From Pseudorhodobacter antarcticus (GTDB taxonomy: Bacteria; Pseudomonadota; Alphaproteobacteria; Rhodobacterales; Rhodobacteraceae): DNA of 7,080 nt. The translations under genes and the position numbers were made by a program. The stretch lies in the NCBI GenBank assembly GCA_945897655.1, contig CAMDHB010000180.1:1-7080 (forward strand), in the 5' to 3' direction. A model generated the notes under the pieces. That model did not search any database and was not told the origin of the DNA. It saw only the letters and a list, made by a program, of their open reading frames with translations. Shown in pieces: positions 5,190-7,080 of the stretch (the stretch's first letter is position 1; each line of letters opens with the position of its first letter).

Positions 5190-6545
5190 TCAGGACACCT
5201 CCAGCGTGGTCATCATGCCGCCGGCCATGTGGTACAAATGGTGGCAATGCAGATACCAGCCGCCGGCCTTGTCCAGATCGACGGCCACGGTCACCATGCC
5301 CATTGGCGGCACGATCACCGTGTCGCGCATGGGGCCCGCAAATCGGCCCATCCCGACATCGACCACTTGGAAATGATGGCCGTGCAGGTGCATGGGGTGC
5401 ATCATCGGGGTGGGGTTCATGAACATCAACTCGACCCGTGCGCCCAAGGCGGCCTGCAGGGGCGCACCGTCGTTCAGGGTCCAGACATAGCCGGGCTGCA
5501 TGCCGAGCGTGACATGCAGCATCTGGGCGGCGCGGTCGGGTGGGGCGGTGGCGGCGGTCAGGGCGGCGTCAAGGCGCAGGTCGAGGGGTTCGCTGTCGGC
5601 ATCGGCCATGTCGGACACCCGGGTCACTTGGGCACCTGCGGTGGCGAGGATAACCCCTGTCCGCATCCGGGCGCTTTCGACCTGAGCCAGAATGGGGAAA
5701 GCGCCGCCTTCGGGGGGGATCATGACCAAGAGGTCCAGCCGCTGGCCTTGGGCGATGGGGAAATGCTGGCCGGGCAGGGGTTTGCAGGGCACGCCGTCGG
5801 TGGCGATGACTTGGGTTTGCAGGCCGGTGTCAAGCCAGAAGGCCGTTGCCGTGGCCCCGTTGATGATGCGCAGACGGAAGGGGCCGGGCTCGACCGCAAT
5901 CACCTGCGGGTCGGCCAGGGTGCGGTCATTGGCCAGAAAGGCGTCATAGGCCACATCATTGGCGTGGACCATGCCGGGGGCCATTGCGGCCATGTCGTGG
6001 CCTGCGTGATCGCCCGAACCCATTGTGGTCATGTCGTGCATGCCCGATGCGCCCAACTCGGCCAGAATCTCGGCCGGGGATCGGAATGCGAAGTCGTGCA
6101 GCATCACTGTCGCTTCGGGGGTCGTCGCGTCCGCCTCGACCGTGACCATGGGGGCGGCGAGCAGCAGTTGTTCGGTCAGGGTATGGCTGTGCATCCAATG
6201 CGTGCCGGGGGTCAGTTCGAAATCATAGGCATCGGTCGTGCCGCTGGCCTGCACGCCGCCACCGGTGCGGGTGCGGTCTTGGTCTGCGGCGGCGCGGGTC
6301 TGGCCGTGCCAGTGCAGGATCAGGTCGTCGCCTGTGTCGTTCAGCACGGTGCCGGTGAAGCGGTCGCCCTCTCGCGCCGTCAGCCCATTCCCGCCCGAGG
6401 CGTTGGTGATGCCGTAAACGGTGGCGGCGCGGCCAAGCACCTCCAACTGGCGGCTGGCCACGGTCAGGGTCGGGGTGGCGGCCCAGGCCGGGCGGGGCAG
6501 GGTCAGGGCGGCTGTGGCGGCAAGAAAGGTGCGGCGGGTCAGCAT
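5190..6545 (-). CDS. TAT-exported multicopper oxidase
   Basis: A 451-residue multicopper oxidase of the CueO/CopA/laccase type. It would oxidise a substrate (Cu(I), a metal ion or phenolics) while reducing O2 to water in the periplasm. The N-terminus carries a twin-arginine signal, TRRTFLAA (3-10), with likely cleavage after AWA (22). All four copper motifs are intact: HWHG (H78, H80); HWMHSH (H119, H121); HPMHLHGHHF (H383, H386, H388); and HCHHLYHMAGGMM (H433, C434, H435, H439, axial M444). These supply a complete type 1 site and type 2/3 trinuclear cluster. Residues 169-194 form a Met/His-rich insertion (GMHDM, DHAGHDM, MVH), like the copper-binding loops of CueO-type oxidases. This favours copper or metal handling over generic laccase activity. 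The ATG at 6545 is preceded by GAGG within the upstream gene's stop region. It is the second gene of an operon with the beta-domain protein, six bases apart. Confidence 0.95.
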   Translation of the reverse strand: MLTRRTFLAATAALTLPRPAWAATPTLTVASRQLEVLGRAATVYGITNASGGNGLTAREGDRFTGTVLNDTGDDLILHWHGQTRAAADQDRTRTGGGVQASGTTDAYDFELTPGTHWMHSHTLTEQLLLAAPMVTVEADATTPEATVMLHDFAFRSPAEILAELGASGMHDMTTMGSGDHAGHDMAAMAPGMVHANDVAYDAFLANDRTLADPQVIAVEPGPFRLRIINGATATAFWLDTGLQTQVIATDGVPCKPLPGQHFPIAQGQRLDLLVMIPPEGGAFPILAQVESARMRTGVILATAGAQVTRVSDMADADSEPLDLRLDAALTAATAPPDRAAQMLHVTLGMQPGYVWTLNDGAPLQAALGARVELMFMNPTPMMHPMHLHGHHFQVVDVGMGRFAGPMRDTVIVPPMGMVTVAVDLDKAGGWYLHCHHLYHMAGGMMTTLEVS

Positions 6546-6551
6546 GGAGCC

Positions 6552-7080
6552 TCAATTCGTCAGCAGGATGTAGCCATCGGGGGTCGCGCCCGCGTTGGTG
6601 ACGGTCACGGTGAAGGTGCCATTTTCGGCGGGGGTAAAGCCGCAGTGTGCACTATCGCCGCTGCCGTTGTCCTGACAGATGATAGTGCCCTTGTCGTCGC
6701 TGACCAACAGGTCAAGGTTCCCGTTTCCGTGACCGGCAATGGCCAGTTCGGCATAGGCGGCGCCAAAGAAGGTCAGGGTCCAGGTGTGGGTTTGGGCGGT
6801 GTCAAGGGTTGCAGCGGTGGCGCGCAGGGCTTTTGGGCTGGGTCCGGTCTGGCGGGCGATGCTGTCGATCAGGTCGGTGTAGTTCTGGCCCGCGTCAAGG
6901 GTGCGGGCGGTGTTCAGCATCTGGGTGGGGTCGGGGGTGATCAGGGGGGGCGGGGTTTCAGGGGCGGGGTCTGGGGTGCGGGTGGTGTCCGTCAGGGACA
7001 GGCCGCGCAGGATTTGCACGGCGGTCAGCACCATCAGGGGGTCTTTGGCCGCTTGCCCCAGTTGGTACAGCGACCGGGCC
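6552..7080 (-). CDS. protein with C-terminal pre-peptidase-like beta domain, 5'-truncated by window edge
   Basis: The frame is open to the right edge: fifteen more codons (ARSLYQLGQAAKDPL) precede the first in-frame ATG at 7034. The start therefore almost certainly lies outside the window, and about 175 residues are visible. The helical opening (ARSLYQLGQAAKDP, MVLTAVQILRGL) resembles a tetratricopeptide-like or signal-distal helical region. A Pro/Thr-rich linker follows (TPDPAPETPPPLITPDP, 20-36 counting from the Met at 7034), then a helix. From about 82 the sequence is a beta-sandwich like the bacterial pre-peptidase C-terminal (PPC) fold: AYAELAIAGHGNGNLDLLVSD, GTIICQDN, HCGFTPAENGTFTVTV and the closing GYILLTN. 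Cys120 and Cys131 could form a disulfide, which fits an exported protein. The signal peptide would lie outside the window. Its TGA overlaps the GAGG ribosome binding site of the multicopper oxidase gene, indicating close co-expression. Confidence 0.8.
   Translation of the reverse strand, partial: ARSLYQLGQAAKDPLMVLTAVQILRGLSLTDTTRTPDPAPETPPPLITPDPTQMLNTARTLDAGQNYTDLIDSIARQTGPSPKALRATAATLDTAQTHTWTLTFFGAAYAELAIAGHGNGNLDLLVSDDKGTIICQDNGSGDSAHCGFTPAENGTFTVTVTNAGATPDGYILLTN

Noticed and set aside
1..7080. Mobile element, CRISPR array, rRNA or tRNA genes
   Set aside because: I found no transposase or integrase motifs, regularly spaced repeats, attachment-site duplication or tRNA-like sequences on either strand.

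Overview
The window is high-GC DNA with the gene content and protein style of an alphaproteobacterium, most likely of the Rhodobacteraceae/Paracoccaceae. The best clues are a choice-of-anchor-L protein ending in a Hint domain, a GT4 glycosyltransferase with the motif EPYRGYHIFMRALP, and an E. coli-length DapD. This placement rests on recognised protein families, not on a database search. I see no rRNA, tRNA, CRISPR array, insertion sequence or integrase. The region looks like chromosome made of short transcription units.

Layout. (1) 1-719 (+): C-terminal part of a GT4 glycosyltransferase, cut by the left edge. (2) 882-1706 (+): dapD of lysine/diaminopimelate synthesis, followed by a 68-codon gene (1834-2040, +) for a small exported protein with a perfect 9-bp inverted repeat just before its ribosome binding site. 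(3) A strong hairpin (2050-2077) separates this from 2103-3677 (-), a 524-residue anchor-L / cadherin-like / Hint protein. (4) A 133-bp divergent gap leads to 3811-4167 (+), an unrecognised 118-residue cytoplasmic protein. (5) 4322-5155 (+): an NADPH-dependent imine-reductase-like dehydrogenase preceded by a structured 154-bp gap. (6) A second perfect hairpin (5161-5184) closes this unit against a convergent minus-strand operon: an exported protein with a C-terminal pre-peptidase-like beta domain (6552-7080, cut by the right edge), followed six bases later by a TAT-exported multicopper oxidase (5190-6545).

How the genes work together. The only clear operon partners are the beta-domain protein and the multicopper oxidase. 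The TGA stop of the first overlaps the Shine-Dalgarno of the second, which suggests a shared envelope or copper-related role. The other genes look functionally independent: sugar transfer, cell-wall/lysine precursor synthesis, an imine-reductase-type redox enzyme, and a probably secreted Hint protein.

Non-coding structure. A 17-bp sequence occurs exactly twice, in the gap before dapD and in the gap before the imine-reductase-like gene. The second copy sits next to a near-palindrome centred on GAATTC. No clearly new multi-gene system is visible. The best leads are this repeat, the small exported protein with its leader inverted repeat, the Hint protein and the imine-reductase homologue.
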